NCBI GenBank assembly: GCA_003427395.1
Contig: BFEA01000057.1
Coordinates: forward strand, 546,590-590,213
Direction: 5' to 3'
Source of the DNA: Chara braunii
Taxonomy: Eukaryota > Streptophyta > Charophyceae > Charales > Characeae
DNA length: 43,624 bases
How positions within the stretch are numbered: position 1 is the first letter of the stretch; every line of letters begins with the position of its first letter. Made by a program: the position numbers and the translations under genes. Below are positions 1 through 9,568 of the stretch, in pieces. The notes beneath the pieces are model-generated. The model saw nothing but the letters and a program-made list of their open reading frames with translations. It was not told the origin of the DNA and did no database searches.

Positions 1-295
1 CTTTCGACTTTTTTTTTTCTTTTTTTTTTCTCGACTTTTTTCTTTTTCTCTTGGTACCGGTCGTTAAGTGCCCGACCCCCATCCGACGCGACACGTTAAC
101 GGCCGTGTCAGGTACTGGTGGTTTAAGAAGTTCATGGGCTAAGAAAGCCAAGTCTAAGGGTGAGCTGATAATCATAAACATAGAGATTGTGCACACCTGC
201 CTGGGTGCATTAATAGATTTTTGGTTTACACGGTCCTATATTTAAAAAAAAGGCAATTATAAGTTCTATCCGGGAATGAAAGTGCAAGACCGTTC

Positions 296-460
296 GAGAC
301 CTATCACGTCCATACTTGCAGATAGAGTATGATCACTATCTCCCAATTTGTTGATTGTGTGAAGTGATATTTCAAAACTAAGGAAAAATAATATTGCATG
401 AAGTAACCTTCCTTGTAAAAAAAAATCTACCTTTTGATATGATTCCGGGAATGGATTGGC
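296..460 (+). pseudogene. Aspartic protease C-terminal half, element 1
   Basis: A stop-interrupted frame keeps the second half of a Ty3/Gypsy aspartic protease. It has a segment ending FVDCVK, then YFKTKEK, then DMIPGMDWH near 437-463, which matches the family motif that usually reads ILGMDWL. The catalytic DSG triad that should lie upstream is not visible. This protease would have released Gag and Pol from the precursor. The assignment rests on the DMIPGMDW motif and on its position directly upstream of the reverse transcriptase. Confidence 0.5.
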
Positions 461-699
461 ACGAGGCCCAAAAGTAAAGTTCAAAGACAATATTGTTAAA
501 TTAAAGGATTTTGATGAGTCGACCTGCCTTTCGAAGTATGGTCACGAAGAAGAAGTTGGCACAAGATATAATGATGGCAATTGTCAAACGAGTACGTGAA
601 TGTTTTCTATCTTATCCATCTTCTATTGATAAACTACTCAATGAATATAAGGACTTGCAAACTAAACCAACGTAACTCACCGTGCTATAAAGCACACCA

Positions 700-1525
700 T
701 TGAAATCATTGTCGAAAGTAAGATTCCCAAAGGACGGATCTATCGAATGTGCCCAAAAGAAGTAGAAGAGTCGAAAAACTTACTGCAAGAACTACAGAAA
801 AAGGATGGATTCAACCAAGTTCCTCTCCCTATGATGCCCCTATCTTATTTGTTCCCAAAACAGAAGGACAACTTAGGCTATGTATTGCTACCAACGATTG
901 AATTTCGTAATTCTAAAGAATGCGAAACCCCTTTCTCGCATTGACGAGTTACTTGATCACTTGCAAGTACTTCAGCAAGATTCATTTGAAGTCGGCATAC
1001 CACCAGATTGATTTGGCACCTGAAGATCAACACAAAACCGCCTTCCGAGCCAAATATGGACACTGAGTTTGTGGTCATGCCGTTAATGCACCCGCGACTT
1101 TTCAAAGGTCAATGAATGAATTGTTTCGACAGTGGCTAGATCAATTCGTAGTAGCGTATCTCAACGCTATCCTTGTCTACAGCAAGACATTGGAATTCCA
1201 TGAGAAACACATGCGAATGGCTACGAGAAGGAAACTAAAAGTTAAATCCTAAGAAATCAAAATTTGCTAAGTCTGAGGTATTGTATCTTGGCTTGGGCAT
1301 ATAGTAAATGACGAAGGACTAAGGCCATAAGAAAGAAAAATTAGAGCAATTAGAGATTGGCCCAAACCCAAGACTGTCACTGAACTGCGATCCTTCTTAG
1401 GACTTCCTAACTATTATAAGTAGTTTGTGAGAAACTTCTCCCTTGTAATTGCACCTATGAGAAGGTTGTTGAAGAAAAAAACCTTGGTTATGGGATAAAG
1501 ATTGGGAGTCTGCGTTCAAGAAATT
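700..1525 (+). pseudogene. Reverse transcriptase, element 1 (catalytic motif lost)
   Basis: Broken reverse transcriptase, the enzyme that copies element RNA to DNA. Visible landmarks in order are IPKGRIYRM at about 727, an LFPKQKDNLG fingers segment at about 848, an SRIDELLDHLQ-like segment at about 940 after a frameshift, DQHKTAFR at about 1026, and NAPATFQRSMNELF at about 1086. The active-site motif at about 1158 reads YLNA where the family has YLDD, so both aspartates are gone. A thumb/connection segment with [12 protein letters not shown] lies at about 1384-1425. At least three frame changes and several stops are present. The order and spacing are normal for a chromovirus RT. Confidence 0.8.
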
Positions 1526-1559
1526 GAAGCATACGCTAACTTGCTACCTTGTTTTGAAA

Positions 1560-1905
1560 AGTCGACCTGTCACTCCTTTCCATTGTGACAATAGATGCCG
1601 GTCAGTTTGGGATTCGAGTTGTGCTACAACAGGATGATGGGAAGGGATATAAACCTATAAAGTTTGTCTAACACCTTTCATCTAATAAGGTAGCTAACTC
1701 CACCTATGAAAGGGAAATGAATGTCTTAGTAGAAACACTGGACACATGGAAACACTACTTGCTTGGAAGACATTCCACAGTTTATTATGATCATTCGACT
1801 CTGAAATGGATTAAGACGCAACCCCGACATGTTAGACTTTGAATTGAAAACCATTAAGGGCGATTCCAACATGGTTGTTGATGCTTTGTCCCGACGTTCC
1901 GATTT
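1560..1905 (+). pseudogene. RNase H domain, element 1
   Basis: The RNase H domain removes RNA from the RNA-DNA hybrid. The first catalytic Asp region reads TIDAGQFGIRVVLQQDD at about 1589. The Glu region follows as TYEREMNVLVE at about 1699. The third site reads YYDHSTLKWIK at about 1783, and the final Asp sits in VVDALSRR at about 1873. An in-frame stop follows KF at about 1668. A deletion after the TLKWIKTQP segment brings MLDFELKTI directly behind it, so roughly 20 residues are missing. The open stretch at 1829-2044 is the tail of this domain plus the linker to integrase. Confidence 0.8.
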
Positions 1906-2040
1906 CTTTGGTACCATTGTTTCCTACCTTGACACCTGGACAGAGTTGACGGATGAAGTCCGACAAGGGAATGCTAGGGATCCTATATGGAGTCCTATTA
2001 TTCAAACCCTACAAAAAAATCATGAACTCTTGCCTGAATA

Positions 2041-2474
2041 TTGAATGACTGATGGTTTACTTTTCTGTATTGACAAAACCGCAAACAGAATTTGCATTAC
2101 ACATAGAGAAGACATTAAAAGCTTAGTTATTGGGGAATGTCATTATACTGAAGGTCACTTCGGATTTAAGAAGACGTTTGCTAATCCCAGAGAACTCTTC
2201 GAATGGAAAAAGGATTGAAAGAGGATGTGATAACCTATGTGTGAACTTGTCTTGTTTGCCAAAGGAACAAACCCTCTCATGAGAATCCCTTGGGACTGCT
2301 GCAACCACTACCTATTCCAAGTGACCCAAGTGAGTCTATTTCGATTGACTTTATGAGTCTCACTAGAAGTCAGAATGGGAGCAGTCAGGTAATGGTCATT
2401 GTTGAAAGATTCCTCAAGTATGCAATGTTCATTCCTTTACCACCCGAAGCTAGAACGGAACTCGTCATCTAGAA
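2041..2474 (+). pseudogene. Integrase zinc domain and N-terminal core, element 1
   Basis: This carries the HHCC zinc-binding region of integrase (CHYTEGHFGFKKT at about 2139, then a CLVCQ remnant at about 2250). The start of the catalytic core follows at 2290-2472. It contains ISIDFMSL, whose Asp is the first residue of the D,D,E triad, and VMVIVERFLKYA, which corresponds to the family VVDRFSK segment. The zinc part has a frameshift and stops. The core frame runs into a stop at TELVI and is then interrupted by the unrelated-looking stretch that follows. Confidence 0.75.
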
Positions 2475-2800
2475 GTTCCAGATGCCATGGGCTTCCGAAC
2501 ATGGATTTCTGAAAACCTTCCGACTCTGAAATGAACCACGCAAATATACTTGCATTTTACAATGCAAAAACAACTACTCCTCCTTTGCGGCTCCCCTGGC
2601 GGGCCTGACTCGTATTATACACTTATTGCGGTCTTCATGTGGTCTTACGTTATCAACTAAATACAAACTTAGGTCTTTGCGAAAAACAATGTATCGGTTG
2701 GGCAAGGATCTCAAGTGCCCAGAAACGGGTACAACGTTCTATAAACCTAACAATTATCATCGATCGATCGTCCTGCCTCCGTGTTGTTAAACAAAACCAT
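2475..2800 (+). other. Unexplained segment splitting the integrase core of element 1
   Basis: Between TELVI (ending 2472) and HRDVRFT (starting about 2800) an integrase normally needs about 20 residues, but here there are about 330 bases. The extra DNA shows no integrase similarity, no clear terminal repeats and no target duplication that I can see. It could be a small insertion or sequence brought in during a repair event. It contains an inverted ATCGATCGATCG-type stretch near 2758-2769. Function unknown. Confidence 0.45.
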
Positions 2801-3665
2801 CGGGATGTACGGTTCACTAGACAACAGTGGCAAATGTTGATTGAAGCATATGTCGCCCTGCAACGAATGACCAAACTAAGCAAATGAACCGACTATGCCA
2901 GCAACTTTTGCAAATGCATTTACAACCTGATCAGATTGATTGGGATGGGAACTTGCCAAAGATAGAAAGTGCGTACAACAATAGTGTAGAACTTGCCAAA
3001 GATAGAAAGTGCGTACAACAATAGTGTTCACCCACTAACAAGCGAAACACCTAAGGCACTACATAAAGGTTGGAAGCCTAGACGGCCCATTGATGCTTTG
3101 ACCAGGGACCAAGCCCAACACCTACCCCTAGGAACACGAGAATTTGCAATTTTGTACGAACAAGACATACTGAAAGCGAAGGAAAATATTCAAACAGCCC
3201 AACTGCAGATGACTGAACAGGCTAATAAGCACCGCGGACCATCACAGTTCCAAGTAGGAGACCTAGTATGGGTAAAGTCTAAAGAAATTTCCTTAAAAAG
3301 AAGTGTCACAAAAAATGTTGCCTGTCTATTAGGGACACTGGGAAATTCCCATGATGATTGGGGACAGATAGACCTTCCTACAAAATTGATGTAGCCCCTC
3401 ACCTCAAGACATATCCCGTGTTTCACACTTCCAACCTGCTACCCTATGTCGAAGGCCACGAGTTTCCTAATCGGCCCTCCATGATTCCTCCATTTATGAA
3501 TGGAGGCTATGAAGTTGAACAAATGATGGAATACGGATATTTCTCTATAGGTAGCAGAGGAAGACCGCATAAGCAGGAGAAGTTCAAATCATAGCCTATC
3601 ACATAAGCAAGATGGTTTTCTAAGAAAGAACTTCTACCTACTTGCACCTGATATTGTCGCAACGT
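2801..3665 (+). pseudogene. Integrase core end, GPY/F module and chromodomain, element 1
   Basis: The second catalytic Asp region is HRDVRFTRQQW at about 2800. The family HPEANGQTEQMN segment is mostly deleted, and its surviving end reads QTKQMN, so the catalytic Glu is Lys. A long open frame at 2993-3394 carries the integrase C-terminal region with SAYNNSVHPLT and the GPY/F-type VGDLVWVKSKE. After a frameshift it continues as HLKTYPVFHTSNLLPY (about 3402). Next comes a chromodomain remnant with YEVEQMM, RGRPHKQE and, in another frame, YEREL at about 3665. The chromodomain would have guided insertion by reading a histone mark. Confidence 0.8.
2949..3027 (+). repeat. 40-bp tandem duplication in integrase of element 1
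   Basis: The unit beginning GAACTTGCCAAAGATAG at 2949 is repeated exactly 40 bp later at 2989. The two copies are identical over 39 bases. Because 40 is not a multiple of three, it shifts the reading frame between the integrase segments on either side. Identity of the copies suggests a duplication younger than the decay around it. Confidence 0.9.
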
Positions 3666-3700
3666 ATGAGCGTGAGTTAAGAGAAGAAGCCTAAAAGTCA

Positions 3701-3952
3701 TAGTTTCTGCGATGGAACTCGAAATCAAACCGGATGGAATGCAATACCTAAACGTAAAATATGCAATACTCTTGAGCCACACCTCGATACTTGGGTCTAA
3801 GAGCCATACCAGGGGCCAAAGGCCACGCCCAAGTCATAAGAAATTGCCTGCTACGAGGCGTGCTGTTGTGGGTACTCAAAGCACGACCTAAACATGGGTC
3901 CCAAGGGCCCTGCGTGCAACAGTTGACCGTGGAAAGTCAAAAGATCAACAAC
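3701..3952. other. Short spacer left of element 2, no gene seen
   Basis: No conserved coding is visible. The short open frames here show no domain signal. It may include the 3' untranslated end of element 1, but no polypurine tract or LTR start can be placed with confidence. Confidence 0.4.
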
Positions 3953-3957
3953 AGCTC
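3934..3957. repeat. Left target site of element 2
   Basis: The flank AAGTCAAAAGATCAACAAC followed by AGCTC (3953-3957) abuts the left LTR. AGCTC recurs at 13581-13585 directly at the end of the right LTR, giving a 5-bp target duplication (or 4-bp GCTC if the last A is counted as LTR). The right flank also holds a near copy of this flank at 13601-13625. The empty site was therefore probably two tandem copies of a short motif, into one of which element 2 inserted. Confidence 0.75.
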
Positions 3958-5321
3958 TGTTACGATCCTGGTCATTTCCAAAGTGCAAATTCACAATGAA
4001 AGACAATGCCACCCAATTGCAAAGGAAATGAAAGCACTTGCAAAGGCATAAAGACGAGAGAAGAGAAGAAGAAGAAGAAGAAGAAGAAGAAGAAGAAGAA
4101 GAAGATGTACACCAGCAAAACCAATGACAATTCCCCCTTCTCTCTCCCCCTTCCTCCTCCTCCTTCACTTCGCCAATCTTATTCTTCTCTCCATAATAAT
4201 AATAACAATGAATGGATGAACCAGAATCAATATCCGAAGTTCCCTCTTACTGCTGACTCAACAACAACAACAACAACAACAAGTCCAACATAGTTATGGC
4301 TTCCCTCCTTCTGCCTCCTCTCTCATGCATAAGCTATGGCGAACTACCGAGGGCCCTGCCCTCCTATCCAAAGGACAACCCAAAGCAGCTATGGCGCTGC
4401 ACTCCTGTCCAAAGGACAACCCAAAGCAGCTATGATGCTGCTGACTGGTCCGCCATGCCTAACTCTGCCTCGAGCTTCCTTGGTGCGGCACTACCACAAC
4501 TGGGGCCTTCCAAATGCAGCGCCCAACAAGGTGATCAAGACGGTGTCCACCATAGCCAGGTAGGTGCCTCGCCACTCTCCTCCTTAGCCCCCTTCTTCCT
4601 CCTACTCAAGCTGGACTGCTCGCCATAGCCAGGCTGAGCTCCAGCTGCCCTTCACCTCCAAGCAGCGCTATATCAGCCAGCGTTGTGCTCCAGCAGCATG
4701 TCGCCAATCCTTGCATACCGCAAATGAGGAGGAGCTACTTGCTCCTCCGAAAGATATAGCGGCCTACTGGCCTCCTGGGCGGTGACTTCCTAGGCCGAGC
4801 GGCCTCCCAACAACCACTACCTCCTCCCTTTCGGAGGGAAACATCATTGCAGGCTCTGCTAACATCCGGACAGGCCCTAGACCCAGGCTACTTGGACTGG
4901 TACCGGCCTACCTCTATCCTACTGCTACTTGGCCTCTAATAATGCCAACTTTTTATCTTCTTCTGCTCGGCCTCCAGTACCCGACACTCCTACCACCACT
5001 ACTCGAGTGGTACCGGCCTACCTGCTACTTGAGTGTTTTTCCCCGCTGTTCCTTGAGTGTTTACCCCACTGCAACCCTCAAAGTCACGACCACAGGTAAG
5101 TACCGGCCCTGCGGGGCCTTGCAAGCAACAAGTACCCTTGCGGGTCACACACACACTCAACCGACAAGCAGTCAGACACGCATGCAAACCAGCAGGCACG
5201 CACACACACATAGACTTGGAAACCACAGTAGAATGCGGGAATCACAGCAAGGCATTCATTCCAGTGGCAAATCCCAAAAATGAGCAATGTTCTCAGTCTG
5301 TGTTTTTGGCGGGTCATTACA
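3958..5321 (-). repeat. 3' LTR of element 2
   Basis: Plus-strand sequence runs from TGTTACGATCCTGG to GGGTCATTACA. It is a near copy of 12240-13581 with scattered substitutions and small indels (1364 against 1342 bases). Both copies carry a GAA microsatellite about 110 bases in (4058-4104 here), ATAATAATAACAATG- and CAACAACAA-type runs, a repeated CCAAAGGACAACCC motif, and a CACACA-rich tract near the inner end. The open frames at 4296-4628 and 4336-4563 are low-complexity LTR sequence and not genes. Confidence 0.95.
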
Positions 5322-5958
5322 CTACCCCCCTCTCAAAAGCAAGGTCCCTTTGAGTGAGTAACTCGTTCACAGTCGGCAGAGAATGCATCGTAGGCGTAGA
5401 TAAAAAAGAGGATTTAGTAAGACCGTAGGGAGTGAGTTTTGGGGAAAACTTAGCAGTCTGTCCATCAGCGATCTGTCGTTCATAAGCGTTCACAACACGG
5501 GGAGCATTCCTTAACAGCTCTTTTCGGTCGATCCAGAAGAATTCGGTCAATGGGTGACAGAGAAAGTGAACCTTGTACTGTCTGTTCCTCCCTCTTCCCT
5601 TGTGGGAAACAATTTTGTCTATCTCATGACCGCCATCGATAGGACGAGGTATCATAGGATCTCAAAAGGGAAAAGTCTCATCATCGATGTGTGGAAACAG
5701 TTTGGATGCGTAAAAGACCGGATACGTGCGCAGACGCGGAGGTACGTCAATCACATACGAAGGACCAAAATCATCCCCAATCACTTTCAGAACCTGCCAA
5801 GGGCCATAGTACAATGAAAGAAGCTTTCGTGATACGCCCTCTTCGTAAGAAAACTCAAACATTTTAACCCAGACATAGCTTCCTACTTCGAAGGTCCCTT
5901 CTTTGCTTTCGTGATACGCCCTCTTCGTAAGAAAACTCAAACATTTTAACCCAAACAT
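5317..5958 (-). pseudogene. GPY/F module and chromodomain, element 2
   Basis: This minus-strand frame carries the end of the integrase C-terminal region. It shows EVGSYVWVKMFEFSYEEG, a GPW-type segment and RLRTYPVFYASKLFPHID, then one stop near 5662. After the stop the chromodomain follows, with GGHEIDKIVSHKGRGRN, QYKVHFLCH, FFWIDRKELLRNAP and YERQIADG. The frame ends just inside the LTR at 5317, as is common when the polypurine tract overlaps the end of pol. The chromodomain should bind a methylated histone tail and direct integration. The 82-bp duplication upstream throws this frame out of register with the rest of integrase. Confidence 0.85.
5325..5338 (-). other. Polypurine tract of element 2
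   Basis: Read on the minus strand, TTTTGAGAGGGGGG followed by TAG lies directly upstream of the 3' LTR start (TGTAATGACC). This is the expected position and composition for the primer of plus-strand DNA synthesis. Confidence 0.8.
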
Positions 5959-5987
5959 AACTTCCTACTTCGAAGGTCCCTTCTTTG
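5824..5987 (-). repeat. 82-bp tandem duplication in integrase of element 2
   Basis: The unit starting CTTTCGTGATACGCCC at 5824 recurs at 5906. The copies differ at two positions (AGACATAGCT against AAACATAACT), each a G/A difference. The length, 82, is not divisible by three, so the duplicated GTFEVGSYVWVK peptide appears in two different frames and the polyprotein is frameshifted. Confidence 0.93.
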
Positions 5988-6728
5988 CGCGACTTGTTAG
6001 CATGTTTGATCATGGCATGCTGACGCTTGTTCATTGCTGCGATAGCAGCTTTGAGCAAGCGTGCATACTTGGCATTGTAGTCAGGCATGTCGGACGTCAG
6101 ACCAGGTGACCGTTCAGGGAACAGATAGGACAGAGGATTGCGCATCTGCCATCCGTATTGCAGCTGATTCGGTGTCACACCCGTTGCAGAGTGAATGGAG
6201 TTGTTGTACAACCCCTTCACTTTGTGTAACTCCTTGTCCCATGTGTTCTGATCTGGAACAATTAACGCGCGAAGTAGTTGGATGACAGTCTGGTTGATTT
6301 CCTCAACCAATCCATTTGCTTCGGGGTGTCGACCAAAAGTCTTGTTGAGTTTAATGTCGTAGATCTGAGAAGTGAAGTTCTTCCAATCTTTGCTAATAAA
6401 TCTGGTGTCCCGATCACTCACAATAGTTTTCGGGTGTCCAAACTGCAGAATATACTGCTGATGAAATTCGTCGATGACAAACTCAGTTGGGGCATGGCGA
6501 GGGAAAGGAAAAGTTCAGAAATTTGGAAAAACGGTTCACGATGACCATGACTTGTGAATTCCCTGCCTCACTCACCTTTCCCATGTCCGTGAAGTCGATG
6601 GAAATCGACTCACCGGGTCCATCAGGAATGGGGAGGGGTCTCAGCGGGCCATAAGGCTTATGCATGTGGACCTTGGTTCTTTGACAGACTTGACATTCCG
6701 CAATAAACTTCTGAGCAGATCGCTTCAT
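5864..6728 (-). pseudogene. Integrase zinc domain and catalytic core, element 2
   Basis: Starting at 6728 the frame carries the CC half of the zinc finger (ECQVCQRTK) and the core with ISIDFTDMG, whose Asp is the first catalytic residue. It then reads VMVIVNRFSKF, where the family usually has VDRFSK. A frameshift near 6500 leads to the frame 6421-5864. That frame has SDRDTRFI (second Asp), RHPEANGLVEEINQ (catalytic Glu) and GLYNNSIHSATG. All three D,D,E residues survive, so only the frameshifts disable it. The frame upstream of 6728 is continuous with RNase H across one TAG stop at 6744-6746. Confidence 0.85.
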
Positions 6729-6743
6729 TCCCGGCCAATCAAA

Positions 6744-7832
6744 CTATTGCAAAAGGCTTCCATAAGTCTTTTCAAAGCCAAAGTGTCCACTCCGACCATG
6801 TGCCAAATCCAAGAAATGAGTCCGGAGAAGCGCATGGTTGGGTACACACAAACGATCAAACTTCCCATACCGGCGGAATACAAGACCCTCGCACTCATGA
6901 AAATCAGGCTGACTGTTAGGGTCAGCCTTGAGCTGCTCAAGGATGCGACTAAGGTCCGAATCCTTGGCGGTGTGTTTGGCCATATCCTCCTTCAGTTTCC
7001 TTCGGAGGTCATACGAACCCACAAGGCAAGTCAGAAACTCAGGATGGCGGGACAGAGCATCAGCAACTCGGTTATAACAACCTTTCTTGTGTTTATAGAC
7101 ATCAATGTCATGCAACCAGCGGGTCAGTGTAGGAGAGAGATCAGTTTGTGTCTTAATCCATTGCAAGGTTTGGTGATCTGAGTAAACCTTGAAGTGCCGA
7201 CCCAAGAGGTAGTGCTTCCAATGTGTGAGCGCCTCGCACAAGGCGTAGAGCTCACGCATATACGTGGAGGTAGCTACCTTGTGACTGGGCATGCGTTTGC
7301 TGTAATACTCGAGCGGACGCAGGCCATCACCATCATCTTGTTGCAACACTGCACCAATCCCAAACTGGCTCGCGTCCGTACTGACTATGAATGTGAGGTT
7401 GGGATCCGCAATGCGGACCACAGTATGACTCACCAATGCCTCTTTCAAGGCTTGGAACGCAGTCTCACATTTCTCACACCACGCATAGGCAACATTCTTA
7501 CTTGTTAGTCTCGAGAGTGGGTGAGCAATGACAGAAAATTTGGATGTCCCATACGGTAACAAGACAGGTGCACCGAACTTGAACTCACTAGGCCTAATCC
7601 ATCCCATGTCGTCAATTTGTCTCCTCAACTCCTCCAACTCGCCTTGTCCCATACGGTAGACGCAGCCCTTTGGAGGAACACTCCCTTCTATTATCTCGAT
7701 CTTGTGTTTGACCGAACACTCCGGAACTCCACGATGTTCGGCCAGAACTTCAGGGAATCGATCTAATAGACGGCGAATGTTTGTTGGGACTTCCGGTTGA
7801 GGATCATCCTCATCAGGAGAAAGAAAATCAGA
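6744..7832 (-). pseudogene. RT N-terminus fused to RNase H (RT core deleted), element 2
   Basis: The frame is open from a TGA at 7830-7832 down to a TAG at 6744. It starts with the RT leader (RRLLDRFPEVLAEHRG, SVPPKGCVYRMG, GWIRPSEFKFGAPVL at about 7577-7618). Near 7541-7562 it jumps straight to the connection segment HPLSRLTSKNVAYAW. The whole palm with YxDD, expected to be roughly 170 residues, is absent with the frame kept. RNase H follows complete: VSTDASQFGIGAVLQQDD, TYMRELYALCEAL, YSDHQTLQWIK and NRVADALSRHPE supply the Asp, Glu, Asp, Asp set. The zinc-domain start HGRSGHFGFEKT ends the frame. Confidence 0.9.
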
Positions 7833-8690
7833 TCAAGAATTTACAGCAATTACAACAGGATTCGAAGTACTTGGATTAGAAGTAGAGTGATTACTCACAT
7901 TAGAAGTAGAGGGAATGGAAGTAGAGTTACCTTCCGAGGTAGAAAATGCAGCAAAAGTAGAAGGCACATGGAGAGGCTTTACAAGAGCTACATGTACATG
8001 CTCAGCTTTCTTGCGTCTGCGCACCGATTTGCAGAATTTGTTCGCACTCCAAAGAGTCACAGGACTCGTGTGTCTCGTCCAATAGAACGGTACGCTCGTT
8101 CCCCTTGGCGTCACGTACCACGAACTGATTATTCGCCCACGTGGTCCTTAAGGCAGTGAGCCTTTAACCAGCCCAAACCAATGCCAGCGTTGAAAAGACA
8201 CTTGTCCATGACATAAAAGTTCAGCTCATGTGTGACAGTGCGATCCTTGTCAAAAGTGACGCGCACACCTTTGACAGCATGTGTTGAGGTGACAACCTCT
8301 TGGTTGCCCACCTGGGTCTAACAAGGGTTCTGCAATTCCACTTGCTTCATTCCCAGGCCCGCCTTACGAATCCCGTTAGGAGAAAAGAAGCTAGTCGTTG
8401 AACCACTATCAATCAGCACACGGATGTCGGCGGTTAATGAGTAATTTAAAAAAAGTTGGCTCCACACTCCCTTGAACACGGCGTTGCTGCTTGAGCTGCA
8501 GCCAACGTTCCAGGTGAGAGTGGAAGTCAACTTCCTGAGTCTCTTCCCAAGGCTCAATGTAAAGTACTTGGACTGCACCAGCCTTGGATTCAGCCTCAGT
8601 TCGGGGTTCAAGAGCAAGCTGTTGATCAGATTCAGGCTCCTTGGAAGGGCCTGCAACTGACTGTTCAATTGCCCTTGCTGTAGGGAGTGC
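7833..8690 (-). pseudogene. Aspartic protease and protease-RT linker, element 2
   Basis: The protease catalytic motif is intact: IRVLIDSGSTTSFFS at about 8390-8434, followed by IRKAGLGMKQVEL. A TAG stop separates this from TQVGNQEVVTSTHAVKG and LNFYVMDKCLFNAGIGLGWL in the same frame, the latter being the family ILGxxWL region. A frameshift near 8130 then leads to a Ser/Thr/Asn-rich linker (SIPSTSNVSNHSTSNPSTSN) that continues into the RT leader. The enzyme would mature Gag-Pol in the virus-like particle. The gag-to-protease junction has two compensating frame changes between about 8715 and 8430. Confidence 0.8.
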
Positions 8691-8701
8691 TGATGACTCC
8701 T

Positions 8702-9245
8702 CTACGCCCTTTGCTTGTTTCCCTGCAGCCGATAACAGTTCTGCACAGCATGCCCAGGCTTCTGACAATGCAAGCATACGCGCAGTTTGGATCTTCTTTC
8801 CCACTCTTTTTTACTGATACGGAGGGCTTCCCAAGGCTTGGTAGAAGCATCCTCCGGTTTCTCAGGGATCTTCGCATTCTTGGGGAGGTGTGCTATAGTT
8901 CCCCTACCCGAACCACGATTAGGCCCCTTGCTTGAAGCAGTCTTTTTGACAGCATTAAGTTTTTGATCTTCATTCACGTTAGACTCAATGGCTGATGTAG
9001 AACAGCCCATATCGGAGTCTGGCTCTAGATCGTCATCTAGAGACACATCATCCGCGTAGGAATGATCTTCAGCCTCCCGATGATCATGCAGGGCAAGCTG
9101 GTTGCTGCTTCCATACCGCTTGCATTGTGATTTGCCACTTGCGGCGGGCGCCTCCTTTGTATGCCTGGCGAGGTCCTTGGCCTCTAGGTTGACTAGGTCC
9201 GTCATGAACTCTCGCCAAGTGGTATGGTCTTTGAGTCCTAGCAGG

Positions 9246-9249
<4 letters not shown>
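8702..9249 (-). pseudogene. Gag C-terminus with intact zinc knuckle, element 2
   Basis: This minus-strand frame contains GLKDHTTWREFMTDLVN (in the frame just upstream of 9205), an acidic linker (HSYADDVSLDDDLEPDSD), and CLHCQKPGHAVQNC. The last is a perfect CX2CX4HX4C zinc knuckle that would bind the element RNA during packaging. The frame ends in a stop after GNKQRA at 8702-8704. It is in the same frame as the capsid portion upstream, even though a poly(A)-ended insertion lies between them. Confidence 0.85.
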
Positions 9250-9276
<27 letters not shown>

Positions 9277-9430
9277 GAGAGAACAGCCCGATCGGATGCT
9301 AGATGTGCTGATAAGAGCAGACACATCTAGCACCGTCGGGGAGGCTCCATCTATTGGTGGGGAGCAACACCTGCTGGAAACCGGGTCCAACGTCCCTTTG
9401 ATACATCACACAACACATAAATTACTAGTA
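9250..9430 (-). mobile_element. Poly(A)-ended insertion in gag of element 2
   Basis: A run of 27 T (9250-9276 on +, that is poly(A) on -) interrupts gag directly beside the GLKDHTTW segment. On the minus strand the sequence just before the A-run includes TAGATGTGTCTGCTCTTAT and then CAGCACATCTAGCATCCGAT, which can fold into a hairpin with TAGATGTG/CACATCTA arms. A unique 3' end followed by pure A is typical of target-primed retroposition (SINE, LINE tail or processed RNA). The 5' boundary and a target duplication could not be fixed, so the extent is approximate. Confidence 0.5.
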
Positions 9431-9568
9431 ACAGACATGAAGTCATATCTACGTGCCACCTGTCAATCCTACAAAGGATGTGTACGATCAGCTGGATGAA
9501 CACGCGGCAGTCCATATCCTGATGAGCAGCATTGATTGCCCTCCATTGAGGGGATTAACTGCTCACCC

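Larger units (their letters stand above)
251..3700 (+). mobile_element. Chromovirus 1: decayed Ty3/Gypsy pol region
   Basis: A plus-strand Ty3/Gypsy polyprotein can be followed in the usual order through many frames: protease tail, reverse transcriptase, RNase H, integrase zinc domain and core, GPY/F module, chromodomain. That order and the C-terminal chromodomain place it among chromoviruses. No gag, no catalytic protease motif and no LTR could be found. The left part would lie outside the window, and the 3' end fades out shortly before element 2. Stops and frameshifts occur in every domain, so this is an old fossil. The first 250 bases hold only T-rich sequence and no recognisable gene. Confidence 0.85.

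Noticed and set aside
4296-4628. Coding gene in the LTR of element 2 (also 12568-12909)
   Set aside because: The same frame occurs in both LTR copies with microsatellite-like repeats (CCAAAGGACAACCC) and no domain; it is LTR sequence.
9297-9330. Sequencing adapter contamination
   Set aside because: The CTGCTCTTATCAGCACATCT stretch only loosely resembles a transposase mosaic end, with inserted and changed bases, and it is continuous with genomic-looking sequence.
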